Origin: Roseobacter sinensis
GTDB taxonomy: Bacteria; Pseudomonadota; Alphaproteobacteria; Rhodobacterales; Rhodobacteraceae
Direction of reading: 5' to 3'
Length of the DNA stretch: 64,000 bases
NCBI RefSeq assembly: GCF_025755255.1
Contig: NZ_JALIEB010000001.1
Coordinates: forward strand, 186,001 to 250,000
The translations under genes and the position numbers were made by a program. Positions 63,619-64,000 of this stretch are shown piece after piece (the stretch's first letter is position 1; every line of letters starts with the position of its first letter). The notes under the pieces are model-generated. The model searched no databases, was not told where the DNA came from, and worked only from the letters and a program-made list of their open reading frames with translations.

Positions 63619-64000
63619 CTAGCGCAGCCATCCCTTCAGATTGTCGTCGATCACGTTCGACAGGGCCGTGATGTGCGCGTCATCATCGTTGAGGCAGGGG
63701 ATATAGGTGAAGGTCTCGCCGCCCGCCTCCTCGAAACTCTCCTTGATCTCTTCGTTGATCTCTTCAAGCGTCTCGATGCAGTCCGCCGAGAAGGCAGGCG
63801 CGCAAACGGCGATGTTCTTCTTTCCGGCCTCGGCCAGCCGCGCGACTTCCTCGACCGTATAGGGTTGCAGCCACTCTTCGGGGCCGAACTTCGACTGGAA
63901 AGTGGTGGTGATCTCGGTGTCCGACCAGCCCAGACGTTCCTTCAGCAGCCGCGTCGTCTTCTGGCACTGGCAATGGTAGGGGTCGCCCTCCATCAGGTAT
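63619..64000 (-). CDS. hemH: Ferrochelatase, C-terminal part (partial, continues beyond the right edge)
   Basis: At least 126 C-terminal residues of ferrochelatase, which inserts iron into protoporphyrin IX. Visible are YLMEGDPYHCQCQKTTRLL (the conserved segment before the helix), TTFQSKFGPEEWLQPYT and VCAPAFSADCIETLEEI. The reading frame is open to the window edge (Y-L before the Met), so the ATG at 63993 is internal, not the start. It uses the product of HemJ, encoded at 29487. Confidence 0.95.
   Translation of the reverse strand, partial: YLMEGDPYHCQCQKTTRLLKERLGWSDTEITTTFQSKFGPEEWLQPYTVEEVARLAEAGKKNIAVCAPAFSADCIETLEEINEEIKESFEEAGGETFTYIPCLNDDDAHITALSNVIDDNLKGWLR

Noticed and set aside
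1-64000. tRNA, rRNA, insertion sequences, prophage genes or CRISPR arrays
   Set aside because: No cloverleaf-like gene, transposase or integrase motif, phage structural gene or regularly spaced direct repeat was noticed on reading both strands. A tRNA scan and repeat search would confirm.

Overview
The window looks like chromosomal DNA from a marine-type alphaproteobacterium of the family Rhodobacteraceae (Roseobacter/Rhodobacter group). Grounds: GC-rich coding sequence; a regB-senC-regA redox cluster; a VPLPA-CTERM surface protein; alphaproteobacterial AddAB; a two-domain malic enzyme; and a maf-aroE-coaE-dnaQ / hemJ-rho-mnmE-mnmG-rsmG-parA-parB arrangement, which in alphaproteobacteria surrounds the replication origin. 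No rRNA, tRNA, IS element, prophage or CRISPR array was seen. The window is essentially ordinary core genome. Its interest lies mainly in non-coding and regulatory structure.

Layout. 1-5.3 kb: the end of a DUF1761 membrane protein, DUF2853, an exported PRC-barrel protein, ahcY, the VPLPA-CTERM protein, an HD hydrolase and a GNAT acetyltransferase. 5.3-8.0 kb: regA and senC on the minus strand, diverging from regB. 8.0-18.5 kb: a plus-strand run with a DivL-like PAS protein, tsaE, amgK-murU (peptidoglycan recycling), addB-addA (double-strand break repair) and trxA. 18.6-23 kb: a palindromic repeat, then hslV, a DUF2157 membrane protein, hslU and an MFS transporter. 23-25.3 kb: smr, mltA and a Tim44-like gene on the minus strand. 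25.3-29.1 kb: fxsA and secB, then the minus-strand block dnaQ-coaE-aroE-maf.

29.08-29.49 kb is a gene-free gap and the probable chromosomal origin. It holds one exact and several near-match DnaA boxes, an IHF-like site, AT-rich flanks and a full TTAA-N7-TTAA CtrA-type site. Rightward from it run hemJ, rho, mnmE, mnmG, rsmG, parA and parB. Two exact 16-bp parS sites overlap the 5' ends of mnmG and rsmG. A second full CtrA-type site lies in front of the DivL-like gene. Origin, partition locus and a possible CtrA regulator therefore share one neighbourhood.

36.9-50.3 kb: hemW-rdgB-rph diverging from hrcA-grpE, then mutS, maeB, an exported msrA, a sulfotransferase-like protein, argG and ilvA. 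50.4-52.2 kb: a stand-alone Hpt protein diverging from a receiver-PP2C phosphatase, probably a phosphorelay and partner-switching module. 52.1-55.4 kb: two Nudix hydrolases, Hsp33 and the CCA-adding enzyme. 55.4-59.2 kb: a paired ABC exporter preceded by a palindrome and an eight-codon leader ORF. 59.3-64 kb: an RNA m5U methyltransferase, a NavBac-type sodium channel, two L,D-transpeptidases around a CAP lipoprotein, a 58-residue exported membrane peptide and the 3' part of hemH, which runs off the right end.

Functions were assigned from recognisable motifs and family knowledge, without database searches. Start codons were chosen by Shine-Dalgarno position, coupling overlaps and family length, and are noted where uncertain.
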